A DNA stretch of 64,000 bases. It comes from Gordonia zhenghanii. Its GTDB lineage: Bacteria; Actinomycetota; Actinomycetes; Mycobacteriales; Mycobacteriaceae. The notes under the pieces are model-generated. The model was not told the origin of the DNA and did no database searches. It saw only the letters and a list, made by a program, of their open reading frames with translations. Shown here one piece after another: positions 25,641 to 34,478 of this stretch. Both the position numbers and the translations under genes were made by a program. Where the stretch lies: positions 434,001-498,000 of the forward strand of contig NZ_JAKKOQ010000001.1 in the NCBI RefSeq assembly GCF_021738965.1. Direction: 5' to 3'. Each line of letters begins with the position of its first letter. Positions within the stretch are counted from its first letter, which is position 1.

Positions 25641-26153
25641 TCAGGCCAGGTTCTTGGCCACCCACTCCGAGGTGAACTCGGCTTCCCCTCGAAACAGGTC
25701 GACGAGGTTCACCAGCATGAGCTGTTCGAGCTTGCCGTTGACGAACGGCAGATAGACCTTGACCTCGGTGGTCTTGCGGACCGTGCAGCCGGTCTCGGTG
25801 TCGAACAGCTCTTGCTCGCCGGTCAACGAACCGGGGCCTGCCGGTATCGACGCCGTGTATGTGCCGGGGGTGCCCGCTGCGTCGAACGCGCCGAGCGTCT
25901 CGACACGCGTGATGATCATGTCCTTCATCATCACGGTCTGCGCTATCGGCGGGAGCATGTCGCGCGTGAGCGTCTGCTTGAGGACGACCCGCATGCCGCC
26001 GGAGCCGGTCTCGAACTCTTCTACGTTCGAGATCGGCGTGAGTTCCCGGAATCCGTCCATGAGGTCGTCCCAGTACTGTCGCTGCATCTGCGCCTGGTAG
26101 AGCTTTTCCGCCGGCTGCTCGTAGCGGGCGGAATAACTGAGCCGTCGTGCCAT
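25641..26153 (-). CDS. DUF2505 domain protein (first of two)
   Basis: A 170-residue DUF2505 protein, a START/SRPBCC-like fold common in Mycobacteriales: MARRLSYSARYEQPAEKLYQ, then YWDDLMDGFRELTPISNVEE and EFTSEWVAKNLA at the end. The function is unknown. The ATG at 26153 was chosen from the family N-terminus. It lies 22 bp after a paralogue and 47 bp before the split membrane protein, in a minus-strand operon like Rv0481c-Rv0479c. Confidence 0.78.
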   Translation of the reverse strand: MARRLSYSARYEQPAEKLYQAQMQRQYWDDLMDGFRELTPISNVEEFETGSGGMRVVLKQTLTRDMLPPIAQTVMMKDMIITRVETLGAFDAAGTPGTYTASIPAGPGSLTGEQELFDTETGCTVRKTTEVKVYLPFVNGKLEQLMLVNLVDLFRGEAEFTSEWVAKNLA

Positions 26154-26175
26154 GACGCTCAGAGTAACCGCCTGG

Positions 26176-26664
26176 TTAACCCTGGTGAAAATCGACGGTG
26201 GCGTCGTGCTCCGCATCGAGAAGGTGAACGACCTGCTCGACGACGGCTTTCTCGACGCGACCGCCGACGAACGGGATCGCCACGTCGACAGCACCCGTGT
26301 ACTGCGCGGTTGCCTGCGCACCGGTGATCACGATGTCGCCGGAGATCTTCGCGGGCGCCCCCGTCACCGACGCCTCCATCCGTCCGATGATGGTGTCACC
26401 GGAGAGTCGGAAGACACACGTGCGCGGGATCTCGAGGTCGCCCGGACGGATCGCGGTGACGGCCTTGGGCAGATTCGACTCGTCGACGCCCTGCTTCGTC
26501 GCGACGGTCACTGCATCGCCGTCGATCTCGAACGACTCGAGCGAGCCGTGATCGGAGTTCGTCGCGGCCAACAGGTCACGCCAGTACTGCTCGGTCGTGA
26601 TCAACGCCCAATAATCTGTGACGGAGAACGGGTAGGAGACCGAGTGCTCGAAGTTGCTCGACAT
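26176..26664 (-). CDS. DUF2505 domain protein (second of two)
   Basis: A 162-residue paralogue of the next gene downstream: HSVSYPFSVTDYWALITTEQ, YWRDLLAATNSDHGSLESFE and VAIPFVGGRVEKAVVEQVVH show the DUF2505 pattern. The ATG at 26664 starts the operon. It is divergent from murB with only 24 bp between start codons, so the two promoters must overlap the coding starts or be leaderless. Function unknown. Confidence 0.78.
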   Translation of the reverse strand: MSSNFEHSVSYPFSVTDYWALITTEQYWRDLLAATNSDHGSLESFEIDGDAVTVATKQGVDESNLPKAVTAIRPGDLEIPRTCVFRLSGDTIIGRMEASVTGAPAKISGDIVITGAQATAQYTGAVDVAIPFVGGRVEKAVVEQVVHLLDAEHDATVDFHQG

Positions 26665-26688
26665 GGATGAGAGGTTACCGTTACCGAC

Positions 26689-27753
26689 ATGACTCACGCA
26701 CAGCCGCTGTCGGCGTTCACCACGTTGCGTCTCGGCGGCCCCGCCGACGCCGTCGTGGACTGCACGGACACGGACGCGCTGATCGACACGGTGACGGCCC
26801 TCGACCGCGCCGGGACTCCCGTGCTGCTCATCGCGGGCGGATCGAATCTGGTGATCGGCGACGACGGTTTCGCCGGAACCGCCGTCGTCATCGCGACCGA
26901 CGGCGTCGAGTTCGGCTCCGACGACGCAGGCCCGTACGTCACGGCGCAGGCCGGCGCCGACTGGGACTCGCTGGTCGCCGCGACCATCGATGCGGGGTTC
27001 GGCGGGCTCGAGTGCCTGTCGGGGATCCCGGGCGCCGCCGGGACCACCCCGGTGCAGAACGTCGGAGCGTACGGAGTGGAGGTCGGCGACCTGCTGCGCG
27101 CCGTACGCCTCCTGGACCGGGCGACCGGAGACACCCGGTGGGCAGGTCCGGACGAGCTCGCGTTGGGCTACCGGACGTCGAACCTGAAGGGCCGCGACGA
27201 CCACGTCGTCCTGGCCGTGAGTCTCCGCCTCAACGACGGCGGGACCTCGCAGCCGATCGCCTACCGTGAGTTGGCCCGTCGGGTCGGCGTCGACGAGGGT
27301 GCGACCGCGCCCGCCGTCGACATCCGCGCGACGGTGCTCGAACTGCGGAGGAGCAAAGGCATGGTCCTCGACGCAGACGATCACGACACGTGGAGCGCCG
27401 GATCGTTCTTCACCAACCCGATCGTCGGCGACGACGCGATCGACGGCGTCCTTGACCGCATCCGGGCGGTCGTCGGCGACGACGCCGCAATCCCGCAGTT
27501 CCCGGCGGACGGCGGGTCGAAGCTGTCGGCCGGCTGGCTCATCGAACGAGCCGGTTTCACGCGCGGCTACCCGTCTGAGGACGCCGCGGCCCGACTGTCG
27601 ACCAAGCACACGTTGGCGTTGACGAACCGCGGCGCAGCGAGCACCGCCGACCTCGTGGCGTTGGCGGGGACCGTCCGGCGCGGGGTGCTCGAACGCTTCG
27701 GCGTCGAACTGCACCCCGAACCGGTGTTCGTCAACTGCTCTTTGCCGCGCTGA
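26689..27753 (+). CDS. murB: UDP-N-acetylmuramate dehydrogenase
   Basis: A 354-residue FAD enzyme reducing UDP-GlcNAc-enolpyruvate to UDP-MurNAc, an early cytoplasmic step of peptidoglycan synthesis. The FAD domain shows LIAGGSNLVIGDDGF, ECLSGIPGAAGTTPVQNVGA and GYRTSNLKGRD; the C-terminal domain shows SAGSFFTNPIV, KLSAGWLIERAGF and ELHPEPVFV. Position next to the DUF2505 operon matches M. tuberculosis Rv0482. The 3' end overlaps the convergent hydrolase gene by 23 bp. Confidence 0.94.
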   Translation: MTHAQPLSAFTTLRLGGPADAVVDCTDTDALIDTVTALDRAGTPVLLIAGGSNLVIGDDGFAGTAVVIATDGVEFGSDDAGPYVTAQAGADWDSLVAATIDAGFGGLECLSGIPGAAGTTPVQNVGAYGVEVGDLLRAVRLLDRATGDTRWAGPDELALGYRTSNLKGRDDHVVLAVSLRLNDGGTSQPIAYRELARRVGVDEGATAPAVDIRATVLELRRSKGMVLDADDHDTWSAGSFFTNPIVGDDAIDGVLDRIRAVVGDDAAIPQFPADGGSKLSAGWLIERAGFTRGYPSEDAAARLSTKHTLALTNRGAASTADLVALAGTVRRGVLERFGVELHPEPVFVNCSLPR

Positions 27754-28810
27754 CGTCGCCCAGAACCGTGTCGAGCAGTCGGTTGTACCCGGGGGCCCGC
27801 TCGATCGGCAGCATGTGCCCGGCGCCCGGGAACTCAGTGAGCGAGTGAAGCACGCCGTTGGCACGCAGCACATCCGCCAACTCTTCGGCGTGGACGGGAC
27901 TGGTCAACCGGTCCTGACTGCCGACGACGACGGCCGTCGGAACGGTGATCTTGTCGAGACCGAGTCGCACGTCCAAGTCGTACATGGTCGCGCCCCACGC
28001 ACCGCGCGCCGTCGGTGAGCACGCTGCGATCTGGTCGTTACTGAAGTCGACGTGCGCCTGACGGGCGACCGGACCGAGCGCGATGTAGTGCGTGATCCGC
28101 TCGCTCAACGGGGTCGTGGGGATCGGCAGCGGCGTCGACACGAAGGCGCGCTCGACGTACGGCTCCAGCGGTCGGACCAGGGCGGGCAGATCCTCGGGGA
28201 CCAGCAACTGCCGTTGGACGACTGTGAACGCCCCGGTCGAGGTGAGGACGATCGCCGACACCTTCTCCTCCATGCCCGCACCGAACTGCGCGGCCCACGA
28301 CATGATCGACATGCCGCCCATGCTGTGTCCGATGAGAACGGCGCGCTTCCCGTCCGGAACCACTTCGTCGAGGACGGCCTGCAGGTCTTGGCCGAGGAGG
28401 TCCGGGCTCAGCTTGGTCTTGCCGAGTTCGGAGAGCCCGTGTCCGCGCTGATCGTAAGCGACCATCGCGCGGGCCTCGCCGAAGTGCCGCATCTGGCCGT
28501 TCCAGAAGCCGGTGTTGCAGGTCCAGCCGTGGACGAAGACGAGGATCTCGTCGGCTGCGTCGACGTCACCGGAAGTGACGACGTGCAGCAGTGTCCCGTC
28601 GGCTGCCGCGACCACTGACGACTTGGTGTTCGACGGCTCCTGGAGCATCAGGTCGGGGCCGTCCTGCACCGGAGTCGGGTAGCGGAACGCCTCGCGCAGC
28701 AGCGAGCCTGCGATGACGGCGAGTCCACCGCCGACGATCCCGGCGCCGAGACCCCCTGCGACGGCCAGCGCCTGTACTCCCCGGCGCCATCCGCGTCGTG
28801 AGTCAGCCAT
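27731..28810 (-). CDS. Alpha/beta-hydrolase with N-terminal membrane segment
   Basis: A 359-residue alpha/beta-hydrolase. The N-terminal 37 residues (RRGWRRGVQALAVAGGLGAG, then a hydrophobic stretch) look like a signal anchor. The hydrolase domain has VFVHGWTCNTGFW for the oxyanion hole, YDQRGHGLS and nucleophile elbow GHSMGG with Ser163; VGSQDRLTSP and GAGHMLPIE supply the Asp and His. Probable substrates are lipid esters at the envelope (inference). Confidence 0.85.
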   Translation of the reverse strand: MADSRRGWRRGVQALAVAGGLGAGIVGGGLAVIAGSLLREAFRYPTPVQDGPDLMLQEPSNTKSSVVAAADGTLLHVVTSGDVDAADEILVFVHGWTCNTGFWNGQMRHFGEARAMVAYDQRGHGLSELGKTKLSPDLLGQDLQAVLDEVVPDGKRAVLIGHSMGGMSIMSWAAQFGAGMEEKVSAIVLTSTGAFTVVQRQLLVPEDLPALVRPLEPYVERAFVSTPLPIPTTPLSERITHYIALGPVARQAHVDFSNDQIAACSPTARGAWGATMYDLDVRLGLDKITVPTAVVVGSQDRLTSPVHAEELADVLRANGVLHSLTEFPGAGHMLPIERAPGYNRLLDTVLGDVSAAKSS

Positions 28811-28823
28811 GTCGTGCCCCTAT

Positions 28824-29573
28824 CTATTCCGCCGCGACGTCCGAGCTCGGATCGCGCGGGTTATCGAAGTATCGGCCCGCCTGGCCGACGGCCCTCGAGA
28901 TCTCGTCGTCGAGCGCCTTGCTGAACGCGGACTCGACGATCTCGTGCGCCATCGGGCGAACCGTCTGGATCAGCTCCGCGATGCGGGTGAACTTCTGGTC
29001 GCCGAGACCCGGAAGGTTCTCGTCGAAGTACTTGTCGGTGATGAGGGAGACGAAGCTGTGCGCGACGTCTTCGAGGTCCTGCTCCACACGCACCCACATG
29101 TCCAGCAGGACGTCGATGTCGATGCCAGCCTTGACGAGCGCCTCTGCGCCCGCGAGGACCTCGGGGTTGCGCACCGCGTAGTGCGCACCGTCCTTGGCCA
29201 GGAGTCCCAGCTTCTGGCTGATCGCGATCGATCGGTCGGACGCCCCGAGGGATTTGCGCAACTCGGTGATCGTGATGGTCGCTGCACGCTTGATGTTCTT
29301 GAAGCGGCTGTTCTTCGGCGACTCACGCAGGACGTGCTCTACCTTCATCCCGTAGTGAGCGGCATGCAGGAGTTCGCTGATGGTGGCGAACGTGTAGCCG
29401 CGCTCGAGCATGCGGGATATCAGGTTGAGCCGGACGAGGTGCTCGTCGGAGTACCAACCGGTACGACCTCGGATGGTTGGAGCGTGGAGGAGCCCGCGGT
29501 CTTGATAGACGCGGATGTTGCGAACGCTGACGCCGGACACCTCGGCGAGGTCGTTGATGCGGTACTCGGTCAC
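28824..29573 (-). CDS. MerR-family regulator with long C-terminal domain
   Basis: A 249-residue protein. The MerR HTH is YRINDLAEVSGVSVRNIRVY, with RTGWYSDEHLVRLNLISRML after it. The C-terminal 150 residues (AHYGMKVEHVLRESPKNSRF onward) are helical and not a known metal site; LTKYFDENLPGLG-like and IVESAFSKALDDEISRAVGQ segments suggest an effector or dimer domain. It lies 13 bp upstream of the hydrolase gene on the same strand. Confidence 0.82.
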   Translation of the reverse strand: MTEYRINDLAEVSGVSVRNIRVYQDRGLLHAPTIRGRTGWYSDEHLVRLNLISRMLERGYTFATISELLHAAHYGMKVEHVLRESPKNSRFKNIKRAATITITELRKSLGASDRSIAISQKLGLLAKDGAHYAVRNPEVLAGAEALVKAGIDIDVLLDMWVRVEQDLEDVAHSFVSLITDKYFDENLPGLGDQKFTRIAELIQTVRPMAHEIVESAFSKALDDEISRAVGQAGRYFDNPRDPSSDVAAE

Positions 29574-29613
29574 TTCTGAGCCTGTCGCTTCCGCCTGCTG
29601 TGCCGCGGACCGA

Positions 29614-29940
29614 TCATCCGAGTTTCCGGAACCAACTGCGCTTGAGGATCTCGTCGACCCGCACGCGGACGTCCACGATGTAGACCATCACCGCGATGAC
29701 GCCGACCAGGAACAGGACGAGCACCGACATCCCGCCGACGACGAACAGCCAGATGAGAATGTTCGCGACGGCGAGCAGCGCGACCCAGAACGTCTTCGAC
29801 TGCGCGTCGACCGCCGTGTAGGCGTCGGGCCTGGTGATCACCGCGTGCACGAGTGCGGCGACCGCAGACAGGCCCGCGACGACGCCCAGCGCCAGCAGGA
29901 TGTATTGCCGGGCGTCGAGAACCACTGATTGAACGCTCAC
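29614..29940 (-). CDS. DUF2516 membrane protein (Rv0476-like)
   Basis: A 108-residue membrane protein with three hydrophobic segments (about 12-36, 50-67, 68-90: YILLALGVVAGLSAVAALVH, TFWVALLAVANILIWLFVVG, LVLFLVGVIAVMVYIVDVRV). It matches DUF2516 and, with its XRE and DUF445 neighbours, the Rv0473-Rv0476 block. Function unknown. It is 25 bp after the XRE gene. Confidence 0.78.
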   Translation of the reverse strand: MSVQSVVLDARQYILLALGVVAGLSAVAALVHAVITRPDAYTAVDAQSKTFWVALLAVANILIWLFVVGGMSVLVLFLVGVIAVMVYIVDVRVRVDEILKRSWFRKLG

Positions 29941-29965
29941 ACTGCCACCTTACCCATGTGCGTTG

Positions 29966-30379
29966 TCACTGATCGTCGGCCTGGCCGTTCTCACGGCGGA
30001 ACGAATCGTAGATCTCCAGCAGCATCTGCTTCTGTCGCTCGCTGATCGAGTCGTCGACGAGGAGCGCGTCCCGGACGGGGCTGGCGGGTCGCTCTTCGAG
30101 GATGCCTGCGTGCACGTACAGCACTTCGGCCGAGACGCGGAGCCCCTTCGCGATCTGGGCGAGGACGTCCGCCGACGGTTTGCGGAGTCCGCGTTCGATC
30201 TGCGAGAGGTACGGGTTGCTGACACCGGCACGTTCGGCGAGTTGACGCAGGGAGACCTGCGCCGACAGTCGTTGCGTACGGATGAAGCCGCCGATGTCGT
30301 GGGCGGCTGCCGCGACCGCTTCGGCCGGTCCCGGATCGCCGACCGCGTCGTCGTCGGACTTGTCTGTAGAGCTGCTCAC
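29966..30379 (-). CDS. XRE-family transcriptional regulator (Rv0474-like)
   Basis: A 137-residue regulator with a Cro/CI-type HTH (IGGFIRTQRLSAQVSLRQLA, then ERAGVSNPYLSQIERGLRKP, about 32-85) and a short helical C-terminus (ISERQKQMLLEIYDSFRREN). GTG 30379 was preferred because AGAAGG lies upstream and the length matches Rv0474; GTG 30412 is a longer alternative. A palindrome at 30428-30447 sits 49 bp upstream, and a near-copy lies at the same distance before hbhA, so autoregulation and hbhA control are likely (inference). Confidence 0.85.
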   Translation of the reverse strand: MSSSTDKSDDDAVGDPGPAEAVAAAAHDIGGFIRTQRLSAQVSLRQLAERAGVSNPYLSQIERGLRKPSADVLAQIAKGLRVSAEVLYVHAGILEERPASPVRDALLVDDSISERQKQMLLEIYDSFRRENGQADDQ

Positions 30380-30427
30380 GTTCGGATCTACCTTCTCTTC
30401 TCGCCCGTACACCAGTGTGCCGAAGCC

Positions 30428-30447
30428 GTGCTAGCAGATGCAAGCAC
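30428..30447. promoter_or_regulatory. Operator-like palindrome upstream of the XRE gene
   Basis: GTGCTAGCA-GA-TGCAAGCAC has half-sites matching at 8 of 9 positions. It lies 49 bp upstream of the XRE start, in the spacer after the DUF445 gene. The same pattern recurs at 34311-34326. Confidence 0.65.
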
Positions 30448-30480
30448 CTGGGGTGGTGTGGCTTGTCACCCGGCGAGAGG

Positions 30481-31803
30481 TCACCCGAAGACGAGAACCG
30501 AGACCGTGTAGATGGCGAGGCCTGCCAACGAGCCGACGACAGTGCCGTTGATTCGGATGAACTGGAGGTCGCGCCCCACTTGCAGCTCGATCTTGCGGCT
30601 GGTCTCCACGGCGTCCCACCCGCGGACGGTCTCGGTGATGACGGAGATGATCTCGGTCGAGTAGTTGTCGGCGACGTGCCTGGCGACCCGCGCGACCCAG
30701 GTGTTCATCTTGGCCTGCAACGGCGCATCGTCCCGGATCCGGACACCGAGACGGACGATCGCGTCGGAGATCGACGTCCGGAGCGTGGAAGACGGGTCGT
30801 CGAGCATCTGCTCGATGACGTCCTTGCCTGCCTGCCAGGCGGTTGACGCCGCCCCGGTCACTTCGTCGCGGCCGAGGAGTTCGGCTTTGATCCCTTCGAA
30901 TTTGGCGATCGTCGCCTCGTCGTACTGCAGTTCATGCGCGAAGTCCTTCACGAAGTCGTGCATGGCACGTCGCAGATCGTGGTCGGGATCGGCACGCACC
31001 TTGTACGTGAACTCCACCAGTTCGCGGTAGATCTTGTCGCCGACCAAGTTGTTGACGAAACCCGGCACCCACGTCGGTCCGTCGCGGTCGACGACGCGGT
31101 CGATGAGGTCCTGGCTGTCGATCGCCCACTCGTGCGCGCGCTCGCACAACATCTGGATGATCGGCTCCACCCGGTTCTCGTCGACGAGCTGCTCCAGGAC
31201 TCGACCTAGAGGCGGAGCCCACACCGGCTCGGCCGCCCACGAGAGCACTGCTTGGATGAACTTCTCGACGTCTTCATCGCGAAGCATCTCCGAGCCGAGT
31301 CGAATGGCACGCGACACCTCGTCGTTGACTCGCGGCGCGTTGACCGGGTCGGCGAGCCAACCGGACACGCGACGTGGCATGTCCAGATCGACGGCGCGTT
31401 CGACGATCACCTCGGGGGTCATGAAGTTCTGTTCGACGAACTCGCCGAGTTGCTCCCCGATCTGGTCCTTCTTCCGCGGAATGAGCGCAGTGTGCGGAAT
31501 CGGGAGACCGAGTGGTTGGCGGAACAGCGCCGTGACCGCGAACCAGTCGGCGAGCGCACCGACCATGCCTGCTTCGGCGGCGGCCCGCACGAATCCGACC
31601 CAGGCCGCGGTGTCCGAGCCGTCGCGATGCTCGATCCAGCGCATCAGGAAGTAGATCGCGGCCGCTCCCACGAGCAGTCCGGTGGCCACGATCTTCATCT
31701 TGCGCAGATCGCGCGCACGCTGCTCGTCGCCTGCCGCACCGAATCCTGTCGGAGTCGATCGCCGCGACTGCTGCTGGGATCCCAAGGTTGTCGACACGTA
31801 CAC
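30481..31803 (-). CDS. DUF445 membrane-associated protein (Rv0473-like)
   Basis: A 440-residue DUF445/YheB-type protein. A TM segment at about 38-54 (IVATGLLVGAAAIYFLMRWI) is followed by the family core AAAEAGMVGALADWFAVTAL-FRQPLGLPIPHTALIPRKKDQI. A long helical cytoplasmic region follows, and a second TM lies at the C-terminus (VVGSLAGLAIYTVSVLVFG). Function unknown. GTG 31803 is used; GTG 31797 is equally possible. It is divergent from TetR. Confidence 0.85.
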   Translation of the reverse strand: MYVSTTLGSQQQSRRSTPTGFGAAGDEQRARDLRKMKIVATGLLVGAAAIYFLMRWIEHRDGSDTAAWVGFVRAAAEAGMVGALADWFAVTALFRQPLGLPIPHTALIPRKKDQIGEQLGEFVEQNFMTPEVIVERAVDLDMPRRVSGWLADPVNAPRVNDEVSRAIRLGSEMLRDEDVEKFIQAVLSWAAEPVWAPPLGRVLEQLVDENRVEPIIQMLCERAHEWAIDSQDLIDRVVDRDGPTWVPGFVNNLVGDKIYRELVEFTYKVRADPDHDLRRAMHDFVKDFAHELQYDEATIAKFEGIKAELLGRDEVTGAASTAWQAGKDVIEQMLDDPSSTLRTSISDAIVRLGVRIRDDAPLQAKMNTWVARVARHVADNYSTEIISVITETVRGWDAVETSRKIELQVGRDLQFIRINGTVVGSLAGLAIYTVSVLVFG

Positions 31804-31834
31804 AGTGTTCCCGAACTACTACTACTGTTGCTAG

Positions 31835-32611
31835 GTGATGCCTTCCCTGAATCCGTTGTCGACCGCTTCGGTCGCTGTGAACGCCGCCCGCACGCTGACT
31901 CGAGAACTCGAGCAGCGGATCCTCTCCCCCGCCGTCGAAGCGGTCGCCGGGGACGGCCGTAAACAACGGTGGGAACACCACAAGCAGGCACGACGCACCG
32001 AGTTGACGACGGGCACCCTCAAAGCGATCCGGGCCCTCGGCCCGAATGCAGGCATGGACGAGATCGCCGCGCACATCGGGGTGTCGAAGACCGTGCTGTA
32101 CCGGTACTTCACCGACAAGAACGATCTCGCAGCGGCCGTGACGGTCACCTACATGGAGTCGACGCTGCTGCCGCTGCTGACCGACGTGCTGACCGACGAC
32201 CTCGCCGACTACGACTTGGTCCGCACCGTGATCGGCGTCTACGTGGACACCGTGTCAGCGGATCCGAACGTCTACGTGTTCACGACCGGTCGGTCGTCGG
32301 GCAGCAATTCCGCCGCCTACACGGAGCGGATCTTCACCGGTGCCGTCCGGTCGACGATCGAGCAGCGCCTCGGTGCGCGCGGCGCGCAGACCGAGGGGGC
32401 CAAGACGTGGGCCGCGGCCATCGTCGGCGCGATCATTCGAGCCGTCGACGCCTGGCTGGCGACCAGGGAACAGCCGACGAAGCAGTTGGTCGACGAACTG
32501 ACGATGCTGGTGTGGAGCGCGCTGGTGGGGATCGTGACCCGGAACGGCGATCCGGAGGCGTTCGCCGCGGATCCGTTGCCGATGCCACCGATCCAGAGCG
32601 ACGCGCCGTGA
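31835..32611 (+). CDS. TetR-family regulator (Rv0472c-like)
   Basis: A 258-residue TetR protein with an unusually long N-terminal extension (about 50 residues) before the HTH (RRTELTTGTLKAIRALGPNA, MDEIAAHIGVSKTVLYRYFT). The ligand domain has VIGVYVDTVSADPNVYVFTT. GTG 31835 or ATG 31838 can start it, and TACTACTG just upstream suggests a near-leaderless promoter. The stop overlaps the PPK2 start, so it probably belongs with that gene. It is divergent from the DUF445 gene. Confidence 0.85.
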   Translation: MMPSLNPLSTASVAVNAARTLTRELEQRILSPAVEAVAGDGRKQRWEHHKQARRTELTTGTLKAIRALGPNAGMDEIAAHIGVSKTVLYRYFTDKNDLAAAVTVTYMESTLLPLLTDVLTDDLADYDLVRTVIGVYVDTVSADPNVYVFTTGRSSGSNSAAYTERIFTGAVRSTIEQRLGARGAQTEGAKTWAAAIVGAIIRAVDAWLATREQPTKQLVDELTMLVWSALVGIVTRNGDPEAFAADPLPMPPIQSDAP

Positions 32612-33459
32612 GCGGCTGGACCTCGGGTCCGCGGAAGACGCTGCGGGCGCGCACGATCGGCGCCATCGCGGACGTCGATCCGGAGTCGACGCCCGGGTAC
32701 GACGGCGACAAGAAGTCGGGTGCGCACGACCTCGCGGAGATCGGCGAGACACTGTCCGCACTGCAGGAGCAGCTGTACGCGGAGGGACGCAGCGGCGGCG
32801 ACCGATCAGTTCTCGTCGTGCTGCAAGGCATGGACACCGCGGGCAAGGGCGGCATCGTCCGGCACGTCGGCGGACTGATGGACCCGCAGGGCCTGACGGT
32901 GACCGGTTTCGGGAAGCCCACCCAGGCCGAGTCGGAGCACGACTTCCTGTGGCGCATCCGAAACGCGCTGCCCGCGCCGGGCCGGATCGGCATCTTCGAT
33001 CGGTCGCATTACGAGGACGTGCTTCCCGTACGCGTGCACGAGTTGGTTCCGGAGTCGGTGTGGCGTGGGCGCTACGACGAGATCAACGCGTTCGAGGCGG
33101 AGCTGGCGGCGTCCGGAACCTCCATCGTCAAATGCGCTCTGGTGGTCTCCAAAGCCGAGCAGAAGTCGCGGCTGGCCGAGCGACTGGAGCGCCCGGACAA
33201 GTTCTGGAAGTACGACCCGAACGACCTCGCCGAACGCGCCCTGTGGGACGAGTATCTCGAGGCCTACCAGGAGGTGTTCGACCGTACGGACACCGATGCC
33301 GCGCCGTGGCACCTGATCCCGGCCGACCGCAAATGGTTCGCCAGGCTCGCAGTGGCCCGGCTCCTCGTCGAGACCCTGGAGTCGCTCGACCTGTCGTGGC
33401 CGCCCGCCGACTTCGACGTCGAGGCGCAGAAGAAGCGAGTGGCCGCGCTAGCGGATTGA
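32608..33459 (+). CDS. Polyphosphate kinase 2 family (PPK2) phosphotransferase
   Basis: A 283-residue PPK2-type P-loop kinase that moves phosphate between polyphosphate and nucleotides. Walker A is VLQGMDTAGKGGIVRHV; the lid and Walker B region reads IGIFDRSHYEDVLPVRVHEL. RLERPDKFWKYDPNDLAER and WHLIPADRKWFARLAVARLL complete the fold. Its GMDTAGKGG loop differs from the GRDAAGKGG of the second PPK2 at 56882, so the two belong to different subfamilies. The GTG start overlaps the TetR stop (GTGA). Confidence 0.9.
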   Translation: MSGWTSGPRKTLRARTIGAIADVDPESTPGYDGDKKSGAHDLAEIGETLSALQEQLYAEGRSGGDRSVLVVLQGMDTAGKGGIVRHVGGLMDPQGLTVTGFGKPTQAESEHDFLWRIRNALPAPGRIGIFDRSHYEDVLPVRVHELVPESVWRGRYDEINAFEAELAASGTSIVKCALVVSKAEQKSRLAERLERPDKFWKYDPNDLAERALWDEYLEAYQEVFDRTDTDAAPWHLIPADRKWFARLAVARLLVETLESLDLSWPPADFDVEAQKKRVAALAD

Positions 33460-33474
33460 CGCCGCGACGACTAA

Positions 33475-33505
33475 CGCCGACCGCGTCGCAGTGACGTGGT
33501 CGGCG
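33475..33505. terminator. Bidirectional hairpin terminator between PPK2 and hbhA
   Basis: CGCCGACC-g-CGTC pairs with GACG-t-GGTCGGCG around a 5-nt loop, 12 pairs with one mismatch. It lies between two convergent genes and so can end both transcripts. Confidence 0.75.
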
Positions 33506-33529
33506 TGAGTCGAGCTGGCGCAGGAGGTC

Positions 33530-34258
33530 TTACTTGCCTGCGGCGGGCTTGGTTGCCGGAGCCTTCTTGGCTGCCGGGGTGGTCTTGGTCGCGGTCGCCT
33601 TGGCCGGGGTGGCCTTCTTGGCGGCGGGGCGAGCCTTGGCCTCGACGGTTCCGGCGGCGCCTGCGACCTTCTGGGCAGCGGTGGTGCTGTCGGCCTTCAC
33701 CTTGGTCGCAGCGTCCTCGACCTTGGCAGCGACGGTCTGCGCCTTGTCGGAAGCCTCGGAGAGGTCCACGGCTGCGTCCTCGACCTGGTCGGCAGCGAGG
33801 CCGACGATTCCGGCCGCACGCTCGCCGACTGCACGAGTCTGCGAGGAGACGACGCCGAGCGCGTCTTCGGTGAGGTCGACGGCGTCGTTGTAGGCCTTCT
33901 CGACGCGGGTGAGGTTCTCGGCGACGGCGTCGTTCTCACGCAGACGTGCGAGGGCGCTCTCGCCACGCTCGGCCAGCGAGTTGTAGAGGCCGGTCGCGGT
34001 CTCGATGTAGGGGTCGGCGAGCTTGCGGAGCTCGTCGGTGGTGAGCTTGCCGCGCAGCTCGTCGAGGCTCGGGACCTCGTCGGGCAGCTCGCTGATGCGG
34101 GTGCGGGTGCTCTCGATGCGTGCCTGGGTTGCTTCGCGGCGTGCTTCTGCGCGGGTACGCAGATCGGCGACGGCGTCCTTGACTTCCTGGACTGCGGCGT
34201 CACCTGCGCCGACGACGGCGAAGACCGGGGTGGGGATGGTGCGTTCGGCGGTGCTCAT
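33530..34258 (-). CDS. hbhA: Heparin-binding hemagglutinin-like protein HbhA
   Basis: A 242-residue surface-associated protein. The helical N-terminal part (PTPVFAVVGAGDAAVQEVKD, then LRTRAEARREATQARIES) forms a long coiled coil to about 190. The C-terminus is Lys/Ala/Pro-rich (PAAKKATPAKATATKTTPAA onward), the heparin-binding tail of mycobacterial HBHA. GGAGG lies 5-9 nt before the ATG. A palindrome shared with the XRE gene sits 53 bp upstream. Known HBHA mediates adhesion and intracytosolic lipid-inclusion binding; the role here is inferred. Confidence 0.85.
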   Translation of the reverse strand: MSTAERTIPTPVFAVVGAGDAAVQEVKDAVADLRTRAEARREATQARIESTRTRISELPDEVPSLDELRGKLTTDELRKLADPYIETATGLYNSLAERGESALARLRENDAVAENLTRVEKAYNDAVDLTEDALGVVSSQTRAVGERAAGIVGLAADQVEDAAVDLSEASDKAQTVAAKVEDAATKVKADSTTAAQKVAGAAGTVEAKARPAAKKATPAKATATKTTPAAKKAPATKPAAGK

Positions 34259-34310
34259 GGGAGCCTCCTGTTCACAGGTTTTATCTGACACTACGAGTAT
34301 CGCCGCGTCT

Positions 34311-34337
34311 GCTAGCAACTGCAAGCGTTTTGCTAGC
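34311..34337. promoter_or_regulatory. Operator-like palindrome upstream of hbhA
   Basis: GCTAGCA-AC-TGCAAGC (34311-34326) repeats the palindrome found before the XRE regulator, and a further half-site TGCTAGC follows at 34331-34337. The distance to the start codon (53 bp) is close to that at the XRE gene (49 bp). Another half-site, GTGCTAGCA, lies at 34452-34460. Confidence 0.65.
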
Positions 34338-34478
34338 TAACGTGGTTGAAGTCACCATTCGGTGCCGCAAATCAGCACACCGGAAACCTCTTCGACCTGC
34401 ATTGTTATCACGCCTGACATGATCGATCGATCAATATGAGTGCCTCGCCGAGTGCTAGCAGGGCACGCCTCCAGGGGC

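Noticed and set aside
26665..27873. Minus-strand extension of the DUF2505 frame across murB
   Set aside because: Pure antisense of murB; family homology begins at ATG 26664.
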